NCBI RefSeq assembly: GCF_904849725.1
Contig: NC_058522.1
Span: 231,917,084 to 231,981,083, forward strand
Reading direction: 5' to 3'
Source of the DNA: Hordeum vulgare subsp. vulgare
Taxonomy: Eukaryota; Streptophyta; Magnoliopsida; Poales; Poaceae
DNA length: 64,000 nucleotides
Part shown: positions 1 through 11,408 of the stretch, in pieces
Layout of the letters: every line of letters starts with the position of its first letter
Position numbering within the stretch: the stretch's first letter is position 1
Program-made: the position numbers and the translations under genes
Notes under the pieces: generated by a model
Seen by the model: the letters and a program-made list of their open reading frames with translations, nothing else
Databases searched by the model: none
What the model was told of the DNA's origin: nothing

Positions 1-2307
1 CCCCGAGCCCTCCACCCAGCCGCCCCTGCGATCACCTCGCCGGAGCCCGACCGCCTCCCGAAGCCCCCGAGCTCGAGGAGCTCGCCCTCGCCGCCCCCGC
101 ACCACTCCGACACCTCCAGAGGACGTCGGAGATTCGCCGCGTCCCCCTGGGCCCATCACCCACCGCCGGAGGATCACCGGAGACGTCGCCCGCCTCGAAC
201 CCGAGCCTCTGCCTGACCGGAGACCTCACCAGAGCTTCGCCACTCCACTGTGAGCACCTCTCTCTCTCTCACCACCGTCCGATTTGTTCGAAACGGCTAG
301 GATTAGATCCGCGTACCCCTTCGGTCTTTTGAAATAAACCGGTTAGTTTTCTATTTAGTATATTTCGGCCGAAGTGCTATCCTTTATATTTCGGCCGTTC
401 GCCCGTTACACACCGCAGCGCACACCCCTTAGCCAATCAGAACGTGCCACGTGGACCCTTGTTCACTAGAATAGCTTTTTCTTTTTTTCTGTTTTAGTTT
501 TAAAAAGAGAGAGAGTTTCAATTTTGTTTCCTTTATAACTTTTGTTCTAGGACTCAAATGGAGTTGATTCTTTTTGCAGTAGATCACAAGTTTCCTGTAG
601 TTTCCGAAAACATATTATTTGCCTATGTTTGAACTTTCAAAATTGGATTTAGTTCGGATTTAGCTTAAATCTTGTTTTGCTTATTACTGGAGTTTAATAA
701 TAGATTTGAATTTAATTCTTTTTGCTGCTGCTTCCTAGTGATAACATCTTTCAGTAGTTTAAGTTTCAAATTTTTGAAAAATATTTTTACTTGGGGTTTT
801 ATCAAAAACAGATTCTGCTTTGGTTATGTTAAGTGAATTTCTTCACTTTATGCAATGGTGTTTATATGTTAGTGATTTTATTTCGTTTGTTAGTGATTGT
901 AGTACTTATTTTGTGTATTTTGTTTGTATCGATAGATCACCCGGAGTGCGAAGCTTGCTACTTAGAAGCGCTTGATCACGACAACTATCAGCAAGGCAAG
1001 TCATTTGATCATGTATTACCTATGTTTTATGCATTGTAGTTCTACCTTTCTACACCCAATTGCATGCTGAGTAGGTACTTGGAAATATTGGTTACTTGTT
1101 GTAGTATCATGTGGTAGGCACCCAACAACCCTGTTACTTGGCCCGGTATGACAAATTCTATTTTGCTATGATTGAGTAGACGGGGTTCTGGTTGAGAGTA
1201 TATCACAAGTGATGCGAGAATAATATAATAACCAAGACCGGTTAAGTCTAGACTTTTCAAGACCTCGTGATGCAATGCAACTCTGGGTGAAGGACGGTTT
1301 AGATGGGCTCCCTGGAGAAACTAGTGGACGACCCGGGATGCATGGGGAAGTGCCATGACATCTTGCGGAAATATTCACCCAGGCTCGAAGAGATGGACGG
1401 AGTCTTCAAGACCCAAGGCTTACCTGCATAGCCACAAGTCATTATGGGCTCTGGATTGGTTGGACAATGCGGCGACTCTGGATAGGCGGTGCTAGCAGAT
1501 GTAGAAGAACAGTAGGATTGGATGGGCACCGACAGGGGATCAGAGGGACCCGTTGAAAGACCATGTTTTGATCATCCGGTCTTCAAACACCCTGAAGTGC
1601 AAGGATATACTCGGAGGCGATCAAATCTTGTGGGGAACGTGTGCAAAACTCTGCAGAGTACCCAAACCTAATGATTATCCGTGTCCACGGTCATGGACAA
1701 CTTGAGCCGAAGGCATTGAAATTTTCCAGAACTCTCGACACAATTTAAATAATGATATGGGTATTATTGAGAACTCGGGTACTAGAATTCGTTGGCAGAA
1801 CCATCTCGTTAACAACCAACAATGTAGTGATATTTTGCTTTAACCCTCTCTTGATGTAGGAGAAAACTTGCTTTTCGCTAAAAACTTATAGCCCCACCTG
1901 CCATATATGCATGTAGAATAGATGATTATTATTTCACCCCCTCTCTTTGATGACTTGCCGGCATATTCCATATGCTGACCTATACGACTGCAAAGTATCA
2001 TGTTGCAGAGTACTTTTCCGAGCAGGAGTGAGGCTACGATCTACGCTCGGTGATATGCCCTGGAGTCGGATGGACTCGTCTACCTTTGAAGCTTCCGCTA
2101 GTCTTCGTTAGTTATCTCATGAGATGGCCTTCAACCACTTTATTGTAATTCATTATTGTAATAAAGTACTAAATATGAGATTTCGATTAATAAAGTTGTG
2201 TGATTGAACTCTCGATATATACATTGATGTACTGTGTTTGTACCAGCATGATCTTGGGATGGTACGGAAACACCAGAGACTTGGACGTTTCAGGTCGGGT
2301 CGCTACA
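1..2307 (+). mobile_element. 3' part of a long gypsy-type LTR (family G1, oldest copy)
   Basis: This is the 3' portion of an LTR whose 5' end lies outside the window. It aligns along most of its length with the two LTRs of the element at 20814-29968: a GC-rich leader (1-250), a T-rich stretch, then a downstream block containing CTCTGCAGAGTAC and CCGTGTCCACGGTCATGGAC, ending in the same terminus GGTCGCTACA at 2307. It is clearly more diverged than those two are from each other, and its segment around 936-995 is replaced by a different sequence. It joins the minus-strand gag at 2308, so it probably inserted there. The partner target duplication is out of view. It may be a 3' LTR or a solo LTR. 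Confidence 0.8.
250..997 (+). other. Possible LTR leader intron and short exon
   Basis: A GT donor-like site (CTGTGAGC, GT at 250-251) ends the GC-rich leader. It is followed by about 680 bases of T-rich sequence and an acceptor-like ATAG ending at 935. The next 60 bases (936-995) could be an exon, and it ends at CAAG/GCAAGT, which matches the consensus of rare GC-type plant donors. The same order occurs in the LTRs at 20814-24493 and 52391-56573. Splicing is inferred from sequence only. Confidence 0.4.
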
Positions 2308-3304
2308 ACTATCTAGATTAGAGGGTAATTTATTGTAATTTACATGAGCATTGTTGTAGGAATTGCCAAAGTAATTCCCATGAGCATTGTTGTGGCCAAA
2401 AAATTTCCTCCGAACAAAATTACCGTCCAAGATCTCATTGCTACTCTCAATCAAGGAAGACAAGGGCATATCATTTGGATCTAAAGGAGCACCTTTACTA
2501 GCAAAAAATTTCATTAACTCATCCATCTTAGCACTCAACGAGTTAATTTCTTCTATAGCGTTTACTTTTTTACTAGTAGGTGACCTTTCAGTGTGCCACT
2601 GAGAATAGTTTGTCATGATATTGTCTAGGAGTTTTGTGGCTTCTCCTAATGTGAATTCCATGAAAGTTCCACTGGAGGCGGAGTCTAAGATATTTCTAGA
2701 GGCAAAATTCAAACCAGCATAGAAGATTTGTATAATCATCCAAAGACTCAAGCCATGAGAGGGACAAATTCTAATCATCAATTTCATTCACTCCCAAGAT
2801 TGTGCAACATGTTCATGATCTAGTTGCTCAAAATTCATGATATCATTACGGAGAGATATAATCTTAGCCGGTGGAAAGTACTTGGATATATAAGCATCTT
2901 CGCACTTGTTCCAAGAATCATACTATTTTTGGGCAAAGATGAAAACCAAGTTTTTGCTCGATCTCGCAATGAGAACGGAAATAGCTTCAATTTGATCACA
3001 TCATTATCCACATCTTTCTTCTTTTGCATATCGCATAACTCAATGAAGGTATTAAGATGGGATGCGGCATCTTCACTAGGAAGGCCGGAAAATTTCTCTT
3101 TCATAACAAGATTCAGCAAAGCAGCATTGATTTCATATGATTCCGCACTAGTGGCGGGAGCAATTGGAGTACTAATAAAATCATTATTATTAGTATTGAG
3201 AAGTCACAAAGTTTGGTGTTTTCAATCATGGTGACTTCAGCAAGCACACACGAACACAAGCGGACAGAAAGCAAGCGAAAGAAAAGGGCGAACGAAAAAG
3301 GCAA
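2308..3304 (-). pseudogene. gag: Truncated gag of an Athila-type LTR retrotransposon
   Basis: The minus strand encodes a typical plant Athila-lineage capsid (Retrotrans_gag). A conserved block (about 3119-2940) includes KLKLFPFSLRDRAKTWF, followed after a frameshift near 2938 by the SKYFPPAK region, and then by AGLNFASRNILDSASSGTF and the LLDNIMTNYSQWHTER segment (about 2787-2570). Gag would form the particle that packages element RNA. At least one frameshift and one in-frame stop (around 2790) break it. The start region near 3304 is poorly defined. The gene is cut at 2308 by the LTR that fills 1-2307. Its PBS and 5' LTR follow immediately upstream at 3473-5005. Confidence 0.8.
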
Positions 3305-3472
3305 ATATTTTTGGGAATTTTTATTTTTCAGAAGTGGGGGAGAGGAAAACGAGAGGCAAAAAAGTAAATGAAAGAGATGAGTTTGCGACGGTTACTTGGA
3401 TAAGCTTCACTTAGAATAATCCCCGTTGCCAGAGATTGACACGTTGGAGGAAGACTATTCTTGACTTGATGC

Positions 3473-3490
3473 TCCCCGGCAACGGCGCCA
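3473..3490 (-). other. Primer-binding site, tRNA-Asp type
   Basis: On the minus strand this reads TGGCGCCGTTGCCGGGGA, the classic tRNA-Asp primer site of plant gypsy elements. It lies 11 bases inside the LTR edge at 3502, the same spacing as in the Sabrina-like elements at 8467 and 50765 and the WHAM-like element at 31434. It fixes the element as minus-strand and the LTR on its right as the 5' LTR. Confidence 0.85.
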
Positions 3491-3501
3491 TAAATTCTTC
3501 T

Positions 3502-5005
3502 TGCTACCTCTTGAGCTTGCGTTGGTTTTTCCCTTGAAGAGGAAAGGGTGATGCAGCACAGTAGCAGTAATTATTTCCCTCAGTTTGAGAACCAAGGTAT
3601 CAATACAATAGGAGTATCAAGCCAAGTCACTAAAGTACCTGCGCAAAAACAGCAAACTTGCACCGAACGCTACAAAGGGGTTGGCAATCCCTTCACGATT
3701 GATTGCAAGGTGAGATCTCAAGGAGGAAAGTGCAACAAAGTAAAAGTGTAGGTCTGAAAATATGATGTGAAGTAGACCCGGGGGCCATAGTGTTCAATAG
3801 AGGCTTCTCTCATGATAGCAAATATTATGGTGGGTGAGCGAATTACTGTCGAGCAATTGACAGAATCGCAAAATCATGACGATATCTAAGGCAATGATCA
3901 TACATATAGGTATCACGTAAGAGACAAGTAGACCGATACTTTCTGCATCTACTACTATTACTCCACACATCGACCGCTATCCAGCATGCATCTAGTGCAT
4001 TGAGTTCATAACAAACAAAGTAACGCCTTAAGCAAGATGACATGATGTAGAGGGATAAATTCAGCAATATATATAAACCCCATCTTTTTACCCTTGATGG
4101 CAACAACACGATACGTGCCTCACTATCCCTTATATCACTGGGTGAGGTCACCACACGGTATGAACCCAAAATCAAGCACTTCTCCCATTGCAAGAATTAT
4201 AGATCAAGTTGGTCAAACGAAACCCACTACTCGAAGATAGTTACAAGGATATGAAATCATGCATATAAGAGATCAGAAGAAACTCAAGTAAGATTCATAG
4301 ATAATCTGATCATAAATCCACAATTCATCGGATCTCGGCAAACACACCGCAAAAGAACATTACATCAGATAGATCTCCATGAAGATCATGGAGAACTTTG
4401 TATTGAAGATACAAGATAGAGAAGAAGCCATCTAGCTACTAGCTATGGACCCGAAGGTCTATGGTGAACTACTCACGCATCATCAGAGAGGAAATTGTGT
4501 TGATGAAGAAGCCCTCCGTGTCCGAATCCCCAATCCGACACAGCACCAGAATGTGCCCAGATGGGATCTTGCGGAGACAGAAGCTTGCGACGGCGAAAAA
4601 GTACTTTCGTGGCTCTCTCCCGTGGTTTCAGATTTTTTGGGGATTTATAGGCGGAAGAAGTAGGGCAAAGGAGCCACAGGGGGCCCACAAGCCTCCTAGG
4701 CGCGCCCCCCAGGCCGCGGCTAGGGGGCTTGTGGCCTCCCGTGGTGCCCTTTGCCTTGGTTCTCAAGCTCCCTGCGTATCTTCTGTTTCAGAAAAAATCT
4801 TTTCGGAGGTTTTATTCCGTTTGGACTCCGTTTAATATTCTCCTCTGAAAAAGGTGTAAAACACGGAAAAAACAGGAACTCGCACTTGGCACTGAGTTAA
4901 TAAGTTAGTCCCAAAAAAGATATAAAATGCATACAAAACATCCAAAGTTTGACAAGATAATAGCATGGAACCATCAAAAATTATAGATACGTTGGAGACG
5001 TATCA
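3502..5005 (-). mobile_element. 5' LTR of a minus-strand WHAM-like element
   Basis: Read on the minus strand the LTR starts TGATACGTCTCCAACGTATC at 5005 and ends GAGGTAGCA at 3502, giving TG...CA ends and 1504 bp. It matches the plus-strand LTRs at 17680-19224, 20725-31422 and 35108-36673 along most of its length. It contains the GC-rich promoter-proximal block with GGGCCCACAAG-type motifs (about 4670-4740). The rest of the element (gag) lies to the left. The family label WHAM-like is from memory. Confidence 0.8.
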
Positions 5006-5399
5006 ATCATCATCATGCCATAACCAATATTTAGATGAGTAATTAATAACATGCTTTAATATGGATATTTCTACAAATAAATAATCATGTATCATGTCCT
5101 TTCATATTACTATATCAATATAATGAACCCACATCTCTCTTTTAGTGAGCTACATGAAAGTTTTATTATATCCTCCTTGAATACCAATCTTTTCAGACTA
5201 GTCTTATAAACCGTGCATATTGCCATTACTATTTCTTGGACTCTTAGAAAGATTTAAGTGAAGCATGAGAGTACACTTATTTCTATAAAATATGAACGCC
5301 GCCATGCTATAAAAGAGATAAGAGAAGCACTAGATTAACTGCCTAACTCAGAAGTTATAAGTGAAGCATATAGAGTATACTAACAAATTATGATTGAAA
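5006..5399 (-). mobile_element. 3' internal fragment of a second Athila-type element
   Basis: On the minus strand this AT-rich stretch resembles 33240-33560 of the WHAM-like element, the non-coding part between its ORF and 3' LTR. Shared features include a start in TCATAATTTGTTAG and repeated CTTCACTTATA phrases. It has no coding potential. It is most simply the host into which the LTR at 3502-5005 inserted. The alternative is a rearranged copy in which about 1.5 kb before the LTR was lost. Confidence 0.55.
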
Positions 5400-6440
5400 G
5401 GGCGTGGATGTCACCTAGAGGGGGGGTGAATAGGCACTTTAAAATAATTACGGTTTAGGCTTGAACAAATGCGGAATAAAAGTAAAGTTTAATTTGTCAA
5501 GCACAAAACCTCAAACAACTAGGCTCATCTATGTGCACCAACAACTTATGCTAAGCAAGATAAACAACTAAGTGATAGCAAGATATATGAAAAGAAACAA
5601 TATGGCCATCACAAAGTAAAGTGCATAAGTAAAGGGTCCGGGTAAGAGATAGCCGAGGCACGTAGAGACGACAATGTATCCCTAAGTTCACACCCTTGCA
5701 GATGCTAATCTCCGTTTGGAGCGGTGTGGAGGCACAATGCTCCCCAAGATGCCACTAAGGCCACCGTAATCTCCTCACGCCCTCGCACAATGCAAGATGT
5801 CGTGATTACACCAAGGGACCCTTGAGGGCGGTCACCGAACCCGTACAAACAAGGTTGGGGCAATCTCCACAACTTAATTGGAGGCTCCCAACAACACCAT
5901 GAAGCTTCACCACAATGGCATCTCGCTTCGAGGTGACCACAAATGGTCGGGGCAATCTCCACAACTTAATTGGAGACCCCGACGCTTGCCCGGAGCTTTA
6001 CACCACAACGATTGAGCTCCGAGGCACCACCAAGCTTCTAGGGGTACCAAGTACCCAAGGGTAATAAGCTTCTCAACTTCTCACTTCCACGTATCACCAT
6101 GGAGAACTCAAACCGATGCAACTAATGCAATTGCAAGAACACACAAAGTGGTCAAGTACCTCAGACTCAAATCCCTCCAGAACAAAAAAAACTATGGAGA
6201 AATATGAGAGGAAGAACAAGGAGCTCACAAAGAACTCCAAGATCAAGATCCAAGGGGTTCCCCTCACATAGAGGAGAAAGTGATTGGTGGATATGTGGAT
6301 CTAGATCTCCTCTTTATTTTCCCTCAAGAACAAGCAAGAATCATTGGAGGGATTGAGAGTTAGCAAGCTTTAAGAAGGTCAACAATGGGGGAAGAACAGG
6401 AGGTCAACAGATAAATAAGGTTCAATGGGGAAGAAGACCT

Positions 6441-6451
6441 CCTTTATATAG
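6441..6451 (-). promoter_or_regulatory. TATA box of U1 LTR
   Basis: The minus strand reads CTATATAAAGG, a strong plant TATA box, inside the U1 3' LTR. Its orientation agrees with the polypurine tract at 15975-15988 and so supports a minus-strand element. Confidence 0.6.
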
Positions 6452-6895
6452 TGGGGGAAAGAATCCAACCGTTACCCCCACTCAGAGCCCGACCGGAGCG
6501 GTACTACCGCTGCTCGGAGCGGTACTACCACTGCCAGAACGTTTGAGGGAGCGGTAGTAAAAAATTACTACCGCTGGATACTGAAATTGCCATAATTTCG
6601 CATACGAACTCTGAATCGAGCAAACTCAAGCTTGTTGAGTTCACGACGACAAAATTGAGAGCCCCCTTGAGAGTACGACAAACTAGCCTACAATAGAAAA
6701 ACCTATCAAGGGCAAACCTATACCTTGAATCTAGTCCTCTTGAGCTAGATGATGATGATCTTGGCTTCCTCAAGATGGACCACCTTTCTTGATTGCTCCC
6801 CCATACTCACTATGGGTGAGACACTCTTCAGTACATTCTTCACAAGTCCATTTCCACCACAATGGACGACAAGCTTGAAGCATGATATCTTCGTG

Positions 6896-6900
6896 ATGCT
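6896..6900 (+). repeat. Left target-site duplication of S1 (imperfect)
   Basis: ATGCT here and GTGCT at 15511-15515 flank the element at 6901-15510. They differ at one base, as expected for an old 5-bp target duplication. Confidence 0.6.
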
Positions 6901-8455
6901 TGATACGTCTCCGTCGTATATACTTTTCCGAACTCTTTTGCCCTTGTTTTGGACTCTAATTTGCATGATTTGAATGGAACTAACCTGGACTGACGCTGTT
7001 TTCAACAGAATTGCCATGGCGTTGTTTTTGTGCAGAAATAAAAGTTCTCGGAACGTCCTGAAAATTTACGAAGATTTTTTATGGAATAAAAGAAAAATAC
7101 CTGCGCGAAGATCCATCGGAGGGGACGTGCGAGTGGGCCACGGCCACCCCCCTAGGCCGCGCCGTGAGGGCTTGTGGGGCCCACGTGGCACCACTGCCCC
7201 CAAACTCAGGTCTATATCTTCCGTCTCGCCCGGAAAAAAGTCAGAGAGAAGGTTTCATCGCGTTCTGCGATACGGAGGCGCCGCCACATCCTGTTCTTCA
7301 TCTGGAGGGCAGATCTGGAGTCCGTTTCGGGCTCAGGAGAGGGGAAATCATCGCCATCATCATCATCAACCTTTCTCCATCGACAATTCCATGATGCTCT
7401 TCATCGTTCGTGAGTAATCTCATCGTAGGCTTGCTGGACGATGATGAGTTGGATGAGATCTATCATGTAATCGACTTAGTTTTGACGGGGATTGGTCCCT
7501 AGTATCCACTATGTTCTAGATTGATGTTGCTACTACTTGGCTATGCTTAATGCTTGTCACTAGGGCCCGAGTGCCATGATTTCAGATCTGAACCTATTAT
7601 GTTGTCGCCAATATATGTGTGTTTTAGATCCTATCTTGCAAGTAGTAGTCACCTACTATGTGTTATGACCCGGCAACCCCAGAGTGAAAATAGCCGGAAC
7701 CACTCCCGGAGATGACCATAGTACGAGGAGTTCATGTATTCACCGCGTGTTAATGCGTTGGTCCGGTTGTTTATTAAAAGGAGAAACTTAATAGCCCGTA
7801 GTTTCCATTAGGACCCTGCTGCCACGGGAGGGATGGACAATAGATGTCATGCAAGTTCTTTTCCCTAAGCACGTATGACTACATATGGAATACATGCCTA
7901 CATTAGATTGACGAACGGGAGCTAGTTACATATCTCTCCGTCTTATAGTTGTTACATGATGAATCGCTTCCGTAATACTCATCCATCACCGATCCACTGC
8001 CTACGAGTCTTTTACTATTGGTCCTCGCTATCTTACTTTGTCTAGGCTTGTCCCTTGCTACAAGTGGGATTGGGCCACTTTGCTGCTACTGCTGTTACTG
8101 TGGTGTTACTTTGTAGCTGCTGCTACTGCTGTTCCTTGCTACTCCGCTGTTAGTTGTTGCAAGATCTTTTCGTCAACGTTGTCGGGGAAGAATAGTTCTC
8201 CGTCCACGGGCAACTTACTGGCGCCATTGATACAACAGTTAGGAATAGTCTGCCGTCAATAGATCGTTTCTGGCACCGTTGCTATCATACTACTTTGCTT
8301 GCAGACACTAATCTTTCAGGTGTGGTTGAATCTGACAAACTCATCTGCTAATACTTGAGAATTTTCTTTCGCTTCTCCTTTGGCGAACCAACAAATTTGG
8401 GTTGAATACTCTACCCTCAAAAACTGTTGGGATCCCCTATACATGTGGGTTATCA
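6901..8455 (+). repeat. 5' LTR of S1
   Basis: This 1555-bp direct repeat pairs with 13929-15510. It holds a conserved promoter-like block (AAAGTTCTCGGAAC near 7040, a GC-rich stretch around 7130-7200 with GGGCTTGTGGGGCCCAC-type motif, weak TATA-like TCTATATCTT at 7211-7220) and a GCTGTTACT-type simple repeat near 8085-8165. The two LTRs differ by scattered substitutions and small indels, so the insertion is not very recent. Confidence 0.88.
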
Positions 8456-8466
8456 AGAACTTTTTC

Positions 8467-8484
8467 TGGCGCTGTTGCCGGGGA
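8467..8484 (+). other. Primer-binding site of S1, tRNA-Asp type
   Basis: TGGCGCTGTTGCCGGGGA lies 11 bases after the LTR end at 8455. It differs from the usual tRNA-Asp primer site by one base (T for C at position 7). Confidence 0.8.
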
Positions 8485-8534
8485 AGCACAGCTATATTCT
8501 CTGAGTCACTTGGGATTGACGTCTTCTGATCACT

Positions 8535-11270
8535 ATGAGGAAGTCGAAAGATCCAAGAACTAAAATCTTTCCTTCCACTACAAGGAGAGATAAGGAACTG
8601 CCATCTAGCTCTGCACTTGATTCACCTTCAGTTTTGAGTAAGTTTGCGACTTCGCCTCCTGCTAGAAATCTTGATATGTCACCTGTGCTTAATGATGCTA
8701 CTTCTGCTGCCCATGATGCTATGCTTGATACTATGCCTGCTATGCCTTATACTACTTTGCCACTTGGTGCATTCCGTGATGGACATATTGCTAGAGTTGC
8801 TGCTAGATGTGATGATACTTCTGAAACTACTGATACTATTGAAGTAGAACCTGCTATTTTGCGTGCTAGAACTAGCTCTCCTATGCCTGAATTGCCTGTT
8901 ATGCCTGATACGTGCTATGTTATGGAGGGAGAGATAGCAGCTGATTTTGTTGTGTGTAAGGATAGCTATGATATTGAGAAATTACTGCGCAAGTGGAAAG
9001 AAAAATCTCTGAACGCAAGGATGAAATACGACCCGAAGTTTGCTACTTCGCCTATCTTTGTGACCGATAAAGATTATGAATTCTCTGTTGACCCTGAGTT
9101 AATCACTCTGGTCAAATCTGATCCTTTTCACGGTTATGAGTCTGAAATGGTTGTAGCCCATCTTACCAACCTGCACGATAAAGCCACCCTATTCACTAGT
9201 GAGGAAAAGATCCGCCACTACTATATGCTCAAGCTATTTCCTTTCTCACTAAAGGATGATGCTAAGACTTGGTTCACTTCTCTTGCTCCTGGTTGTGTGC
9301 GTAGCCCCTAGGATATGGTCTACTACTTCTCTGAAAAATATTTCCCCGCTCATAAGAAGCAAGCTGCCTTGCAGGAAATATACAACTTTGCTCAAGGTGA
9401 AGAAGAGAGTCTCCCACAAGCTTGGGGGAGGCTCATCCAGCTACTGAATGCTTTGCCTGATCACCCTCCTGAGAAGAATGAAATCCTTGATATCTTCTAT
9501 AATGGACTTACCGATGCTTCTAAAGACCACCTAGATAGTTTTGCTGGTAGTGTTTTTAGGGAACGAACCGTAGAACAAGCTGAGATTCTATTGAATAACA
9601 TCATGTGCAATGAGAATGCTTGGACTATTCCCGAACCACCTCCTAAGCCAACTCCGAAGAAAAGAGGTATTCTATTCCTCAGTCCTGAAGATTTGCAAGA
9701 AGCCAAGAAATCTATGCGAGAGACAGGCATTAAATATGAAGATGTCAAAAATCTACCACCTATCGAAGAGATCCATGGTCTCGATAACCCGATATAGGTA
9801 GTGGAAGTAAATTCTCTGCATTGGTTTGATGAGAGTGATATTCCTTTTGATAAACCTGCTAGCCTATGCATGGATGAATTTGATAACTTCGTTGCCAAAC
9901 AACAGAGTTTCAATGATTATGTTAGCAGACAATTGGAAAAGAATTCTCGTATGCTTAGTCATTTAAGTGCTTGTGTGGACAGAAATGTCAATGGTCTGAA
10001 ACTTCTGAGTAAACATGCTTCTATGGTTACTACTCAGGTAGAACAAGTACTTAAAGCTCAAAATGACTTGCTCAATGAGTTGAATGACAATTCTGTCAGA
10101 GTCGTCACTAGAGGCGGTAGAATGACCCAGGAACCTCTGTATCCTGAGGGTCATCCGAAGTGAATTGAACAAGATTCTCAAGGAGTTAGCACTGATGCAC
10201 CTAGTCATCCTAGAAAGAAGAAGAAAGATGATAGGAACCTACACGCTAGTAACCCTATTGCTGCTACACCTGAGAGTCCAAACGATGCCTCTGTCTCTGA
10301 TGCTGAAACACAATCTGGTGACGAACATGAGCCTAATGATAATATCCATAGTGATGTTCATGATGATGCTCAACCTAGCAACGAAAAGGATGTGGAGATT
10401 GAACCTGATCTTGATAACCCACAGCCTAAGAATAAGAGATACGATAAGAATGACTTTATTTCTAGGAAGCACGGTAAAGAAAGGGAACCATGGGTTCAGA
10501 AACCCATGCCCTTTCCTCCCAAACCATCCAAGAAAAATGATGATGAGGATTTTGAGTGCTTCGTTGAAATGATCAGACCTGTCTTTCTGCAAATGCTTTT
10601 GACAGATATGCTCAAGATGTCTCCGTATGCTAAGTACATGAAAGATATTATGACTAATAAGAGGAGGATACCTGATCTTGAGATCTCCGCCATGCTTGCT
10701 AACTATACCTTCAAGGGTGGAACTCCAAAGGAACTAGGAGATCCCGGTGTGCCCACTATACCTTGCTCCATTAAAGGCAACTACGTTAGAACTGCGCTAT
10801 GCGACCTTGGAGCCGGTGTTAGTGTTATGCCTCTCTCTCTTTATCGTAGACTTGAACTGGATAAGTTGACACCTACTGAAATCTCTCTGCAAATGGCCGA
10901 CAAATCAACTACATTCCCTATCGGCATTTGCGAGGATGTGCCTGTTGTGGTTGCTAACACCACTATCTTAACAGACTTTGTTATCTGGGATATTCCCGAG
11001 GACGATGCCATGGCTGTCATCCTCGGAAGACCCTTTTTAAACACAACAGGGGCTGTTATAGATTGCAACAAAGGCAATGTCACTTTCCATGTCAACGGTA
11101 ATGAGCATACGGTGCACTTTCCAAAGAAACAATATCGAGTACATTGCATCAATGCTATCAAAAAAACTTCATCGATTCTTATTGGGAGCTTTGAATGCCC
11201 TATTCCTCGTGTCAAGATGAAGTATGATTTGCTTGTTGGGGAGATACACATCCCCATTGAGGTGACCTAG
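8535..11270 (+). pseudogene. gag-pro: Fused gag-protease ORF of S1 with three in-frame stops
   Basis: One uninterrupted phase of 912 codons runs from the ATG at 8535 to the stop at 11268-11270, broken only by TAG at 9309, TAG at 9795 and TGA at 10161. The capsid-like region (about residues 160-360) carries LKLFPFSLKDDAKTWF, YYFSEKYFP and DIFYNGLTDASKDHLDS. A charged linker rich in Asp, Glu and Lys follows (about 545-660). The C-terminal aspartic protease domain (about 735-860) has the active-site motif CDLGAGVSVMPLSLY and the flap/terminal motif AVILGRPFL. The S2 copy has Arg, Gln and Arg at the three stop positions, so these are secondary nonsense changes. Gag would form particles and the protease would mature them. 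No zinc knuckle is visible. Confidence 0.85.
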
Positions 11271-11408
11271 TGACTATTCTAAAATTATCCATTCTCTTTT
11301 GTGATTCGAGAAGTTTTGTCGAGGGGATTTGATCAACCCCATTGACGGATTTTCTTTCGATGACCATGAGATGGATGAATCGAGGAGTCACAAACCTCTG
11401 TTCCAAGC

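Noticed and set aside
7164..7417. Short plus-strand frames with a His run, repeated at 14215-14454
   Set aside because: They occur at the same place in both LTRs of S1, in the leader region, and are not conserved as a frame in S2.
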